Below, in pieces: positions 1 through 12,792 of a stretch of DNA of 64,000 nucleotides. Both the position numbers and the translations under genes were made by a program. Below the pieces are notes generated by a model. That model did not search any database. It saw only the letters and a program-made list of their open reading frames with translations, and had not been told where the DNA came from. Source of the stretch: Trileptium ribeirensis (lineage: Eukaryota > Nematoda > Enoplea > Enoplida > Thoracostomopsidae); contig JASANE010010101.1 of NCBI GenBank assembly GCA_030248225.1, forward strand, positions 1 to 64,000. Direction: 5' to 3'. Every line of letters begins with the position of its first letter. Position 1 is the first letter of the stretch.

Positions 1-560
1 ACGCCGCGGCGGCGATGGGCAAATCCAACCTTCAGTTTAGTCTCGAAATCCATCGCTAGGCTCGTTCCATTGGTACACGACTTTATTCAAATTTTACTCG
101 CGTTGGCTAGGAACCCTGGGGATTTAGCTCCAGGTGTTCCCTCAAGCTACTGGCCCGGCAGCAAACCTCTTGGGGAGCAAACCAAATTTATGGTCGGAAC
201 TAAGCTCTCGAGCATTAGGCAAAATCGAGGAGTCGCGCCTCTATCTAGAATTTCAATAGAATTGAGGGAAAAGCGAGTCAGCCTTATTACCTGTGAGCAG
301 GCTTAGGGGCGACTCTCCCTCGGGGGACCTTCGTACCACTAGAGACGTGGGCCGATATAGGGGCCAGGCCGAACACCCTGGTTAACCCGCCGGCAGCCTA
401 CTAAGCTAAGCGGTTCCCTCAGGTCGTCGCAGAGATCACCGGGGAGTCGTGGAAGCCGGGGTTGTCCGGGCACCACATTGAAAGGAATAGTGGTGCAGCT
501 GGGATCCCTTAGAGCCAGAACTGGTCCTAGTACAGCTATTCTACGGTAGATTCGGTCGCA
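1..560. other. GC-rich segment of unknown identity at left edge
   Basis: This stretch is clearly more GC-rich than everything after it, and the composition drops sharply near 550-560. A short plus-strand frame is open from about 70 to 306, but it shows no motif I recognise, and the remainder has stops in every frame. I tested it by eye against large-subunit rRNA and tRNA landmarks and saw no match. It could be the end of a mobile element, an unknown non-coding RNA gene or a piece of foreign DNA. The left boundary is cut by the window. Confidence 0.35.
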
Positions 561-841
561 TTTTATACGCTGTGGTTATTTCCGCATCCATTTCGTTAAT
601 AATGCGTCCCATGAATCCAGCTCCTTGTATGGATAAATGGTATCGATCTTTAGCACAAAATAGCCCTTGAGCTATATAGCTTGCCTTCCATAAAAAGTTG
701 TGATGTAGTGTCCAGAAGGATGAAATTGTTGATCTCGTCATTAAGTGTATCAAAGAAATTGTTCAATTTAAATGCCTCTTGCCCCTCACGTTTTAACTGC
801 TGACACCATACCGGAACGTTTGGTAGAACGCTACGGCGTCT

Positions 842-1318
842 CTATCCGGGAAACAAAAAGGGCGGCGGAAATGGCACAGAAATTTGGACGAAAATAGTTT
901 CTGGATATTTTGAGCAAATTTGACGAACTACAGCTGCTGCGGATATGAATATTCTTGGAATCCGTCGAGGAATACGATGCCTTCTGGATTTACGTAAATT
1001 ATGCTCGATTTCGCATCGACGTTTAGATAAGTCATTAATACCCGCATATATAAAAATTATATTGTTATGCGCAACACAGTTTCTAGCTAACAGCTTGTCC
1101 AGGCGCACCCAGACTTCTTCCAAACGTTGTCCCGAATAACATAAGGCCAAACAGTCGGTAAATTTGCCAATTCTTTTGACATTTGAGTCCCCAATCAATA
1201 GCAGTGCCATACCGATATAGTGTATACCAAATGCTTGCGAAAAGCCCCAAATTTCAAAATAAAATAATCCTAATTCACAAAGTCGATAGAACAGAGCAGC
1301 ATATGATGTATGTGGCAA
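842..1318 (-). pseudogene. SGNH/GDSL-hydrolase-like fragment, probably transposon-associated
   Basis: The minus-strand frame contains a block-I-like LLIGDSNVKRI around residues 40-50. About 55 residues later comes IIFIYAGINDLSK, which resembles the G-x-N-D block of SGNH esterases, and then a beta-strand-like TIFVQISVPFPP, where family members carry a strand ending in Pro. Spacing and order fit an SGNH fold. The C-terminal D-x-x-H block is missing, so the reading is partial or broken. It lies head-to-head with a decayed hAT transposase. Esterase-like domains of this kind occur in several invertebrate mobile elements (for example CR1 ORF1), so I infer a transposon origin rather than a host enzyme. 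A chance match is possible. Confidence 0.4.
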
Positions 1319-1584
1319 AACTATAGTGCGTGTGGTCTGAAAAGCTGTCTTGGTGTACTTTTAATGCAATATTAAAAATGTTCTCACAAATATTTTTGGT
1401 TGTAGAATAGACAGGCCGGTTTGCTTAAATGCCCAAACGTTTAATTCATTGTTTCTTGCGACTTTGAGTACTATTCATGGCGACGTTTTCTAACATTGGT
1501 AGGGCCGACGTGGAAACACTTTTAATGGAATTTCGTGCTGAGATTATAGATGTTCCAAAAACATTAATGCTAAAACTGACCGGG

Positions 1585-2518
1585 ATATCAAAGCAGTAAA
1601 ACTAGTCGAAGACGGTGCTTTGGCCCCATTCCTATACTGTGGATTTTGTAAGGCCAGCTTTGTATGGTATAAATTATTTGACGGAAAGTGGGTCAATCAG
1701 AGCGCAGTTAATAACGTTAAATATCACCAGAAGCACAGCTGTTCTTCAGCAAATCAGCCCGCTGGGACAGTTGCAATCTCAAAAGCGTTCGAAGCTGCCC
1801 AGCCTAAAGCGCAAAGCATAGCATTGCCTCACGCCGCTAAGGCCAGTTGGCGGAATCACGTCGTCACTTTAGTTGCAGATAACCCAACTGTTTCGGTTAG
1901 AGCATGCACCAAAATACCTTTTTCAGGCGCTGACTACGCTGCTGAATATATATACAAGACACACAATACGCTTCGGAGTTTTGCCATTAGTGCGAACTAT
2001 GTAACAGCGGGAATAATTGAAGAAGGGGCAAAAGCAGAATTAAAACTCAAAAAGCTTTTTCTACTGCTGCTACAAATAAATCATGGGGAGTTTCGGGTAT
2101 TGTCGACTATTGGTCTGGTCGCCACCAATATCTGCAGTCATACGGTGGCATTATAGGTTGCGGCCTGACGGATTTGTGGGAATGGTTTAAATTCCCACTT
2201 TGCCTTGAAGACTTATCTAATGCACCTCATGATTCAGCGTTCACGTTTGAGTTTTTAGTGAATGCTATTCGGATCGATAATGGAATCTTTTCGAACCCTT
2301 TTTATGTCTGTACACACAACGAGGCAAAGATGTACGCAGCATTCGAGTGGCGCTATGACACCTCTCAGCAGTCGTTTGCATTTGGGGGCATTCGCGTCTT
2401 CGATGTAACGGAAGAAGAAGTGAAAGCACATATTGCCGCCGTAACGTCTCCCTCTCTCGATGAGTCTGATTACGGTCCCGATGAAACCGAACAGCCATCG
2501 TCTTCAACTCTTTGCTAA
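1585..2518 (+). pseudogene. Degenerate hAT-family transposase, N-terminal half
   Basis: The first frame (about 1,585-2,060) begins with a BED-type zinc finger: FLYCGFCKASFVWYKLF with paired cysteines, then about 20 residues to KYHQKHSC, giving a C-x2-C ... H-x4-C arrangement. Near 2,050 the reading shifts frame and continues as SWGVSGIVDYWSGRHQYL, which matches the D-x-W-x-(S/T) strand that carries the first catalytic Asp of hAT enzymes. It goes on to YVCTHNEAKMYAAFEW, the position of the second catalytic region (normally T-D-N-A-x-N-M). The consensus second Asp reads His here, so the copy is dead. The frame stops at 2,518. No hAT C-terminal dimerisation region is visible, so the copy is also truncated. 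Confidence 0.55.
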
Positions 2519-5134
2519 TTCTGTTTTGAATCAGCCAGAGAGAGGTGTTGTATCTGGTTCGAAATAGTGAACAATTTGCCAGACAGCTTTTGTATCTGGC
2601 TTTAGAAGAAGTGTATGACACCGAGAGATAATGTATCTGGTCAGTCTATTTTGCATGAGAACATTGTATCATACATAAAAGCTTGAGAGATCTTATATCT
2701 AGCCCCAGTGCATTTCCAAGCGCTAAAGAGCTGTGGTATTTAGCAGGAAGCCTGGGGCCTGTGGCTACCCTCTCCTCAGCTACCGGGCGCGACACCTGGG
2801 TGTATAGCGGGCATGCCCACCGTGGACTATAGCAGAGACAAATCTGGACATCGACAGCTATAACTCCTCAATTTATTGATAACTCTAGCGTGGTACAGTA
2901 TGTGAGATGCAATAACTTACGATTGCGGTGTCCACGAAGATATCCGCCTAATCTTAATTGTTGCCATTAGCGATTAGCCGTTCTAAGTGTCAGTTGTGTA
3001 AGTAAACGTCAAAACATCCAATAACCTTAAACTCGCAGGTTATGATTATGTCATCGGTTTGTGTTAAATTATCTCCACGGTGGAGTGGAGGTCTCAACTA
3101 GAATAAATGATCTCCACTCCGCTGCATCTCCATCTCCATGAGCACCCTGGTATAAACCCCCTACGATCACAGCTTATAGCATTGCATACACAGCCAGTAC
3201 CAGCACATTTACAAAGTTTAGTAAAGCGATACTTCTATAAAATGAAATCAGCGATGAAGGAATACTTGTTTATGACAAATATACATAAAGCCTGATAATT
3301 ATATGCCCCAGAAAACAGCAGAAGCTGCTATCTTGAGCATTAAACGACTTAGTAATCCTATTTTGGCTAAAATCAAATAAATCAAAATTTATGAACTGAA
3401 TGGTTGAGCCGATCTGGTAATGTTCAAATTTTCGTAGTATATGTTATTTGGTGGAATTCATACTTAGTCTATCAAACTTTACCTCTTAGAGAGAAAATGG
3501 CGACGTTATTAAAACTGCATTGCAAGTTAGAAAATCAACTCAATACTTGCGGGATTATGACTCGAATTTTCACACTGCATGAAACTTTGTTCTGTGTGCC
3601 ATGAAATACTAATATATTTCATCGTGAATAAAAGCTTCTACAAGGCAACACTAGAATTACATCCCATTTCGGGCAGTAGACTTAATGTAAACCAATTTCG
3701 GTAACATCCATTACATTTGTACGGCTATCACGTTCACGAGTACTTTTCACTTTACCATACTACCGAACCAAATTGTTATAGGCAGTATATATCTAGTTGA
3801 ATATTCAGGACAAAATGTGAAGAAAATTTAACAGCAGTTATTTACATGATATCATGCACATCTTGTTACAGCTTACCAACAGTTGAACTAGTTGCACTAT
3901 CTGGAAATGCTACCATATTGAATTCGGCTGAACCAGAATATTCAGTGAGCTAGATTGTAGTAAAATTTTCAATTTGCGCTGAAAATATATGTGAGAAAAG
4001 CCGAAACCCATTTTTGCAAAGCAGTTGCGTTTGCAGTGTTTCAATAACCCGAATGGGTAACAGAATGCTAGAGGGACAGAGATGAAGAGAGAAAAAAACA
4101 AAATCAACACAGGAACAACTAACTGTTATATTGAAATATAAACGCAGAGTTAACATAGTTTAGGTATATTATTACAGCACTGTACATAAGATATAATATT
4201 AACCATAACAATCGCAGCAGTCAAATATTATATAAACCACCGTGCTCTCGGATGGTCGTTAAAATACAACTGCGATGTGACTGTAATTAATAGTTGAAAT
4301 CTTTTTGCTAGTTTTCGATATATCTTACTTCATAATATATTAGATAGACAGTATGTATTGGCTCAATTTCCATTTTACAGAACCGTGTCGACTTTTGGAA
4401 AGAAGTGACGATATTAAAACTAGCACGTGTCAAAGTTAATAAACAATTGTTTATATATATATATATGAATTGTACCTAGCATGGTTCACGCATCGACATG
4501 AGACACATTATTTTGGGCCAAGAATACTGCCTTGAGGCACCTCCAAATAAATTGGATGTATTGCAATTTATTGCTACGACTCATATCTTTTAAATAAATT
4601 ACTTTTTATATAACCGAATCGTTGACCTGATATACCGACTGCACTAAAACATCGCAGAAGCTTAATATGACAAACTGAATTAAAGACTGTTGTTAATCTA
4701 AATGCAAAAGATCCACTAATTTGCCATTACCTAAAGCTTTTGACCGTTTATACACAGTTATCAACAAGTTGGTAACAGTGGATCTAAATTGAAAGAAACT
4801 AAGTTGAACGCTGTAAACGCTGTTTTCTTGCATGACCACAAAAAGATCTTTAGTCAAAGACTTAATTATTTTACTTGAAACCATATTTCTTTAATTCTTT
4901 TGGGCGCTGGATATTTTCCCCACTTTGGGAACATTTAAAAGGATTTTGGGGGAAATAATGTTGATGACAGTGTAACGGCTTTACTGATTTTACAGATAAA
5001 ACATTGCGAAAACCATCAGGACAAAACCTTTGCTTGTTACCCAGATGTCCTAAAGTTTTAAGCATTTTCCGTTGAGACATTTCAAAATTTTTTAACACGT
5101 TCCCAGACTGCTCAGATAAATTTACAGCGGGCGT
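2519..5134. other. Gene-free stretch with minor repeats
   Basis: No credible exon is visible. At 2,550-2,640 the 9-mer TGTATCTGG recurs several times at irregular spacing. A GC-rich patch sits at 2,700-2,830. A short inverted CTCCAC/GTGGAG motif occurs at 3,075-3,120. A TA microsatellite lies near 4,453-4,466. From about 4,880 the sequence begins to show scattered GGAAA/TTTCC words that become the dense array after 5,135. Confidence 0.5.
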
Positions 5135-8100
5135 TTGATGACTATATTTAACAAAAAAGTTGAAATGTTGGGAAATAGAAATCATGAAACAAAAATAACA
5201 TTTAGTAACGAAAAAGTAGTTAAATTGGGAACAAATTGGGAAATTTCAAAATATCGGAAAACAGGAAATTTAGGAAAGAGGGAACTTGTGATTCTGGAAA
5301 ATTGTGGAAATCCGGAAACTGGAAAATGCTGGAGGTCCAGTAAAACCGGGAATGAGAAAATTAGGCAGCGGAAGTATGATGGCACGTGGGGATGCAGGAA
5401 AATTTTGAAAAACAGCAAAGTAGGGAAACGCAAAATGTTGGGAAACAAAAAACTTCAAAAATTTGAAAGTGCTCCGAAATGGGAAACATGACCTTGGAAA
5501 ATTTGTGGGAAACAATACGCTCGAAAAACGGAAACGTTAGTCACCGGGAAACTTCATAATTATCGCAAAATAGGAATATTGTTAATAGGGATACTAATAA
5601 ATATTGCAAAACGGGAAATTTAGGAAATGGAAAAACCTTGGAAATAGAAAACTAGCTAAACGGGGATCACAGAAACTAGAAACCATTGGGAAAAGGCAAT
5701 ATGATGAGAAACACTGAAGCAGGAAAAAGGAAAAATGTGAGAAACGTAAAAATATCTGGAAATGGGACAAATGCGAAGCAGAAAAACATTGGAGGACAAC
5801 GGCGTAAACTCTTTCTATGAAAAATGTTTGGAAATCTGAATCTTGGATAGCGAGAAACTTTGGCGGTGGGAAACATGATATATGTTGGGAAACAGGAACT
5901 TGTTAATCTGGAAGCTGATAAATGTTGAAAAAAAAGAAACCCAGGAAAGGGAAAATTCTGCGAAATAGAAAACAGAACAATTTTCGAGAACGGACACTAT
6001 GTAGCGATCCGGAAAATTGTTGAAAAGTGAGAAACATGAAAATCCTAAGAACCGATAGATGAAGGAAATGCAAAAGTATTGAGAAACGAAAAAGTTTGGG
6101 ATGCAGAAATCTGGAACCTGCTGGGAGATTAGAACCTTTGGATATTGAAAAGGTTCGGCAATGAGAAACTTGAAATTGGCAAATGTTAGTAGACATTCGA
6201 CAGATGAGAAACGCAAAGTAATAAAAATTGGAAAACCGTTCAAATGGGGAATGCCGAAAACCAGAAAACACGAAACTTTTTGAAATATAAAGCTAGTTAA
6301 TTGGGGTAAACGGAAAGCGAAAAATGTTGCGAACCAAGAAATTTGGGAAATTTCAGAGATAGAGAAAATGTTAGGAATCACTAAACTGAGAGTTTTGGGA
6401 AGCAGTGAAGTAGGAAAATACAAGAAAATTGGGACACGAGAAAATATTTTAATAAGGGGAAACTAGAGAATGGGACAGTAGATAAAAGAAAATTATTGAA
6501 AAGGAAAACTTAAGGAAGAAAAGCTTGAGAAACCTGAAAATGCTGAGAATCGAGAAACTTGAAATGATTAGAAATAAACCGTGGTAATAGCAAATGTTTG
6601 GAAACGGAAAAGAGTTCTTAAATCTCAAACGTGAAGCTGGAAAATCTTGGGAAGTTAATCTTTTAGGGATTGGAAAATTATTGTAAAAACAAGAAACTAT
6701 TCAAATGCTGGAAGCAGAAAACAGGAAATTATTGGAACGAAAAACTAGTAAATCGGAAGCACGAAACATGGAAAATTATATAAGGGAAACAGAAAAGCTG
6801 AGGAACCGAAAGTTTGGAAATCGGGCAAATGTTGAAAATCCAGCCTCTGGAAAATATTGGATAAACAGTAAAATAAAATGGGAAAATGTTAGAAAAGGCG
6901 AGATTAGGGAAACAGTAACGTAAAAGGATATGACAAACTGGAAAATGATAGAAAAGGCAGGAAACGCGGAAGTATTCGGAAACGGGAAACATGAAACTAG
7001 AAAATGTTGCGAAGCCAAACCCTTGATATTCTGAAAACTTTAGGGAACGAAAACTTGGGTACCGAGATACTGACAAATATTAGAAAATGGGAAATTTGTT
7101 AATTGGACATTTAACAAATGGAAAAAGGAAACTGAGGTAAAGCAATATGCTGGGAAGGAAATCTGGTTAAACCAGGATCATGGGAAATGAGAAATACTAG
7201 CAAACGTGTAAACATTGAGAGAAACGGTAAACTTAGACGGAAAATGCTGGCTATCGAAGGATTAGGGAAACTGACAAATGCTGAGAAACAGAAAATGTTG
7301 CGATGTGGCAAACAGTACAGTGGGGAAACTTGAAATGTCGGTGAACGAAAATTTTGTAACGCGGGAAGGTGTTTGGTAATGAGAAACAGGAAAATGTGTG
7401 GAAGTCACAGACGTGGGAAACAGAAAAGTGTTTGAAAACGGGAAATCTGCAAATAGGAAACGCTGAGAAAGCAGGAACATTTTTTGGAAACAGAAAACTA
7501 GGAAACAGAAAATTTTTGGGAAACAATAATGTGGGGAAACAGATAATTTGTGAGACGGGAGCGTAATAGCATAGGCGAAACTGGAACATGCGTGGAAGTC
7601 ACAAACGTCGGAAACGGAAATCTGTTGGAAAACAGAAAACTACAAATGGGAAATGTTGAGAAATAAAAACGGAAATTTTTGGAAACGGAAAAGTATTTAA
7701 TTCGGTAACGCTGGACATGAAATATGTTTGAAACAGAAAAGTCAGAAAATCGGTATCTTAGGAAGCGGGAAAATTTAGGAATTCGAAAATGTGATATATG
7801 TTTGGGAAATTAGCAAGATATGTAAATCAGTGAATGTTGCTATGTGGGAAGCTCGAAAATGTTGAGAAACGGTGAAGTAAGGAAATGAGAAATGTTGGAC
7901 TACAGAAATCTTAAAAAACGGCAAATTGTTTTGAAATGGGAAACATGAAACTGGAAAACTTTGAATAGCCAGACACTTGGGAAACGGAATACTATGGAAA
8001 ACTGTGAAACATTCGAAAACACGAAGCTTGTTAGTCAGGAATCCAATAAATGTTGAGATAAAAGAAGTGCATGAAATGGAAAAATGTTCGAAACGGAAGA

Positions 8101-8330
8101 CTAGTTAAACAGGATCGAAGAATATGGAAAATACTGGGAAACAGTTAAGGTTGAGAAACGGCAAAACTTTGAGGAACACTACAGTCGGAAAACGAGGGGA
8201 AGGGGAGAAGCACGAAACTGTCGGAAAATGAGAGACATGGGAAACAGAAAAATGCTATAAATAGGAAGCTCTTGAAATGGGAATTGTGAAACTTGAAAAG
8301 TGAGCAACTTAGGATCCGGAAATTCCCGTT
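5135..8330 (+). repeat. Degenerate GGAAA-rich (purine-strand) satellite-like array
   Basis: Over about 3.2 kb the plus strand is built from endlessly varied short modules such as GGGAAAC, GGAAAATGTTG, GAGAAACNG and GGAAATTTG, with a GAAA core roughly every 8-20 bases. The strand is strongly purine-biased. No fixed long period is obvious: the words are shuffled and mutated, as in an old simple-sequence-derived satellite. Open frames within it, on both strands, are consequences of the biased composition (Lys/Glu/Asn-rich in one direction, Phe/Ser-rich in the other) and are not called as genes. No TIR or terminal duplication was seen at the edges. Confidence 0.8.
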
Positions 8331-8470
8331 TCCACAGTTTTCCAAATTTCCTACTTTCCCAATTTCCCATTTTTCTAATTTCTCTTGTCTCCAATGTCCG
8401 CTTTCCAGTTCCCAATTTCTCCTTTTCACAATTTCCCGTTTTCCTAATTTCCCGTTCCCCCGATATGCCC
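8325..8470 (-). repeat. Inverted-polarity end of the GGAAA array
   Basis: At about 8,325 the plus strand switches abruptly from GGAAA words to TTTCC words (ATTTCCCGTTTTCC, CAATTTCCCATTTT and similar). The last ~145 bp are therefore the same array in reverse orientation. Pairing of this arm with the main array would form a long hairpin. The array then ends sharply near 8,470. Confidence 0.75.
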
Positions 8471-10827
8471 TATTGTCGTGGTTGAGCATATGGCAAATTG
8501 GCTAAATGGGAAAGACAAAAGAAACAAGATGTGTGTCTAATATATGTATGGGACACACACAACAATGTAATATAATTTGCCCCGCAAAAGCGGGAAAAAC
8601 TTATCATTAAAATATAGCTTTATCAAACTCATTACTTTGTATGGTTATCGTCGCAGAATTTCATTTTCCACCTTTAACTTCTTAAGCAATAATTATATAC
8701 CGAAATTTGGTTATTGCAACACACTATTTTAGGTTCTACCATGAACATGTCAAACCTGTGGAAATTCTAGCGTTTTGAGACACAGTCTCTATTGCTTTCA
8801 TGTACTGGTTGCATTTTTTTTAAACTTTTGTGAAATGCTGTTTGTCTCAAACCCACATGTAATTTATACTAACGCCTAGGTCGGTGAATTCACAACTGTC
8901 TATTAAAAGTATTGGACTTTAATAACTGGAAAAGGAGAAACAAAAAAGAAAAACAAGCAAAACCAGAAACAAAATCTTCAGGCCCCGGCATATAATAAGC
9001 TGCCTTTATACTAGTTGCCATAATATTATAATGTAGAAACGAGCATATATTGGTTCTGAGCATCGACATCGCAAACTTCTGTTTGGACAGAGCCAAAAGC
9101 AGTAAAAAGCACAACAAAGGTGACTACACCTTTGTGGTAAATAGCATAATGGGTTATGCTTCTTTTTGTGGATTTGGAATTGATATTGAATTTAGTGTGG
9201 TAAATTACCAACGGTAGTTGGGAATTAGAAGTATAATGGTCAACCTATGGGGCTGTGAGAGCTGCGGGTGCAGGCTATCCGCTGGCCCAACAGCTGAACC
9301 CGTACCCATCCCGATCCGCTGGTACAAGCCGGTACCCCTGCCCGTGCACAACTCTGCCTTATACATTCTATACTGATCTTCCTAGATTCGATGCATTGAT
9401 TCCAGTCACGAATATGCTGTAAATACCGGAGCGAGTGAAAACAGAATGAGTTTGGCCTGTCTACGCATAGTGATTGAGTGTTCCAAATAAAGGCTAAGCT
9501 GTGATTTTTCTAACGATATAACGTCTGGCCGCTAAAGATTATATTGTCCACGCCGATATTCTGAGCACATAAAAACATAAGATCCTTTATCCTGCCATAA
9601 CTATAAAGATGGAATCCTCGATATCGATGAATCAGAAGTTCAGGAAAAATTTTAATTTAAAACGTTAAGTTTAGAAATAATGTATAAGAAAAACATAATG
9701 TCAGTTTGTTTATTAAAAATTAAGCCTGTTTGCCAGAGAAAACAGAGATTGTTAACAAAATTGAAGAAGAAGGAATCTAATTTTTTCGAGACGGCACAAA
9801 TAGAGGACCCTATGTTTGTATCAAGGGCAGGTGACACGGTTCCATCATTGTAAAGGTAGTTATGTAATTATTATTCACATTACATCAATTGTAGTGAAGT
9901 ACTGCGCCGCATTGTGCCTCAGATTATTTTAAATATCAATTTCTTATGGTCACCACCCTCACGCTTTCTGGATATATATGCTTATTAACATCTCATACTT
10001 TTGATCCAGGTTACTAAAAGCGATGAAATGGTTCATTTAAATGTTTGTGACCAACATACCCATTTTGAACTCATTCTTCCACATTTGTATCCCGTGGAAC
10101 AGCACTCCCCTGGAACCACGCCTGATTTTGTATTTTCAATCTAGTACTACAATTGTTATGTATATCGCACTTTATAAATTGTTGATGAAAATGATTGCAT
10201 AATTCAATATTTAACGCAGATATACATGTCAGGGTCACCCGTTCATGGTCGGACACCTCATCAAGCCCTATTTGTTCATACATGAAGGCTCATGAAACAA
10301 GCTAAAATGCGGAGAACTTTAGCAAAATTTAAGATAATAATTTCCTGGAAATGTCAAAATTTACACCTCACCCTCACACTCAACACGGTCTTTTCAGTTA
10401 TACATATACAACTCAGCCTGAAAACAGACAATTTTAAAGATACAGAGAAAAGTTTGTTAACACTTGACTAAGCTGGAAGAGGAGGTTTACAAAACACTCA
10501 TTTCGCCAATTTTGGGCTAATACCAATGGTGCCCAAAATTAAGGAAAAATTATTTCTCGATAAATGTGTAATTTTAGTTATCAGTCAAACCACATTGACA
10601 AGCAGGGCGAATGGGAAAATCACGTAATTCGCTTCATGGGTTAAGAAGTTAAGCTTAGCTAAGTGGTAAAATTTAAACAACTGCCGAGAAAAAATTTCCA
10701 AAATTTCGTGTACCATTGGTAGCCTAAATACGGGATAAAAATTGTATGACAAATGGCTATTTTCAGAACACGTTCTAAATGTTTATACATAAAATAGATA
10801 TGTGTCGCTGGGCAATAGAATTCAAAG
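8471..10827. other. Gene-free stretch
   Basis: No exon supported. A GC-rich patch at 9,235-9,355 contains CGTACCCATCCCGATCCGC and GGTACCCCTGCCCGTGCAC. A similar GGGTACCCGTGCACAGCTC piece is seen near 61,740-61,770, so it is probably a small dispersed repeat. The rest is unremarkable AT-rich DNA. Confidence 0.5.
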
Positions 10828-11271
10828 CCGGTGTCACGGAATTATCTGTCCCCCGGACAGATTGTTCCGGAATATTATGGCCCCCCGCACATTTCGTTCC
10901 GGAATATTCTGTCCCCCCTTTCAGTGTACCCGGTGGGCATTTGAGTAAATTTGAGCGAACACTACGAGGTTGTTCTCAGTGTGAAGAATAATTAGATTAT
11001 CTCATCTCATGTATAATCTCATTTATCATCTCATCTAATGTACAATGTTTTCTCATCATTATATTCAAAAATGACAAAATGTTCCAAAAGAGACAGGATA
11101 TCATCACGGTGTTACATTCATCACTGCTGTGGTTACACTGAAAGGGGGGACAGAACGTTCCAGAGGGGAACAGAATATTCCGGAACGAAATGTCCGGGGG
11201 GACATAATATTCCGGAACAGTCTGTCCGGGGGACAGACTGTTCCGGGGGACAGATAATTCCGTGACACCGG
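10828..11271. mobile_element. CCGG-rich foldback element (MITE-like)
   Basis: The left arm begins CCGGTGTCACGGAATTATCT and the right arm ends AGATAATTCCGTGACACCGG, its exact inverse. The inverted match continues inward for over 100 bp with some mismatches, through repeated TTCCGGAATATT and GTCCCCC modules to TTTCAGTGTA / TACACTGAAA. The unpaired centre is about 200 bp of AT-rich DNA. The arms also carry an internal direct repeat of the TTCCGG unit. The sequence outside the right arm (CGCCCAACACTAC) recurs at about 11,687-11,699, which suggests a hAT-like terminus nearby. No coding capacity. Confidence 0.8.
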
Positions 11272-12448
11272 TCGTCGCCCAACACTACATATAGTCACTA
11301 GCGGATAAAAAGGGGGGGAGGGGATCCAGCCACCCCAGCAGACCTAAGTGAAGTCGTGAAAATTTGAAAATATGTTAGCAATCTGTAGATCAAGGATGGG
11401 AAGAGGTTAGAATACCCCGTCAAGTTTATGGATTTTCAAGTAGTGCATATACTATAGTCTAGATAGCCCGCATAGTTATAGGGTTCGGCAGTTAACCTCT
11501 TTGCATTTGCGTTGTGTTTAATGTTCATAAGCAAATGGAGCAATTTTTGAACATGCATTAAGAGCATATATGTTAAAAATTATAGTATTCGTATCGTAAT
11601 AGAAGTGCCTTGCCACTATCCCAACCGCTGAGCCGTGGGCCGGCTCAAAATTTTACCGCAAATCCGTTTGACTCGAAGGCTGGCCAGTGCCCAACACTAC
11701 TTTATAACATTTGCAGCCTCTCCGGAAGTTTGCTAAATTTAATTTTCGGGATATTTACCATGCGCAATATATAGCATACCTTCGACAAAGCTGACATGTA
11801 CACCCCATAGGGTGTTGCTCACAGCCATGGTTCACCCAGAACATAGCAGTAATCACCTGAAACAAAAGGCTAGTCATAAAGCACACGACCAAAGAAGCTC
11901 ACACAATGTTCGTCCAGGAATAAAAAGTTTTTCAGTTATGATAATCCAAAGGAAATAGATATTTCTCGAGAATAATGAACGTTACACCGACCAAAGCTGG
12001 ACTTAACCATACTTGGAAGCGGGATCCCTCATCACTAGTACAAACAAGTAAAGTTGATCTTGTCATTTTCATATATATGTTTCACTTTTGGACCGATTTA
12101 TAAAGCTAAAGATCAGATTTCCTTTTTAGGCAAACCAAAAATCGTTTATATACAATACCATTTTGACCTTAGTACGAATTTATTACCATTATACATCTCG
12201 ATGTTTTAAATCCAACAATAAACGAAATAAATATTTTACTATCACAATATATATTATCAAATATGTATAATAGCCAAATAGACAAACTCACGGAGTGCGA
12301 CTGAAAATTTCTAAAAAGAAATTTACAATATTTCTTCTCAAAAAACGAAAAACGCTTAAACGGCAATAAAGTTTTCCCAGAATTAACATCAAATCCGATG
12401 ATGTTCTTATAAAGAATCATAAAAAATTGCGCGAATATGGCATAAAAC

Positions 12449-12611
12449 TATACTATCCGCCAAAAATGACTGACGTTTGCTCGAACTAAAACTTGTTCTA
12501 AATATAGACTTTATTACCTGTATTAAATAGTTTCGAAATCTAGAGCGAGCCACTCGCTCTAGATTCGTTCGAACTCGCTCGCCCAAAATAGTCATTTCTG
12601 ACGCCTACTGT
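12449..12611. mobile_element. Short TIR element with internal perfect hairpin
   Basis: The left side reads CCGCCAAAAATGACTGACG and the right side is an approximate inverse (CCCAAAATAGTCATTTCTGACG), followed inward on both sides by GCTCGAAC / GTTCGAACTCGCTC. The centre carries the perfect 11-bp inverted repeat TCTAGAGCGAG ... CTCGCTCTAGA with a 3-nt loop at about 12,540-12,565. The terminal motif CGCCAAAAATGACTG is shared with the larger element at 36,261-36,825, so both likely belong to one MITE family. Confidence 0.5.
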
Positions 12612-12792
12612 AGGTTATCTTTTCGCTGGATGCTAAGTAGTGCTTCAGCGGCGAATACTAGACAGAAAATTCTTGATGTATTTACACCAAATAAAAATTA
12701 TTTATATAAATTTAATATAAATTATTTATATTTAATAAAAATATAGTCATGCTTAATTTTAATATGAGACATTCGAAATGTTACGAAGTTAA

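Noticed and set aside
1..540. Possible rRNA fragment
   Set aside because: High GC suggested rDNA, but none of the conserved large-subunit or 18S landmark strings could be recognised on either strand.
5135..8490. Many open frames on both strands, some over 100 codons (for example 6,423 down to 5,815)
   Set aside because: They are by-products of the GGAAA/TTTCC composition. Peptides are low-complexity Phe/Ser or Lys/Glu/Asn strings, and frames overlap in several registers.
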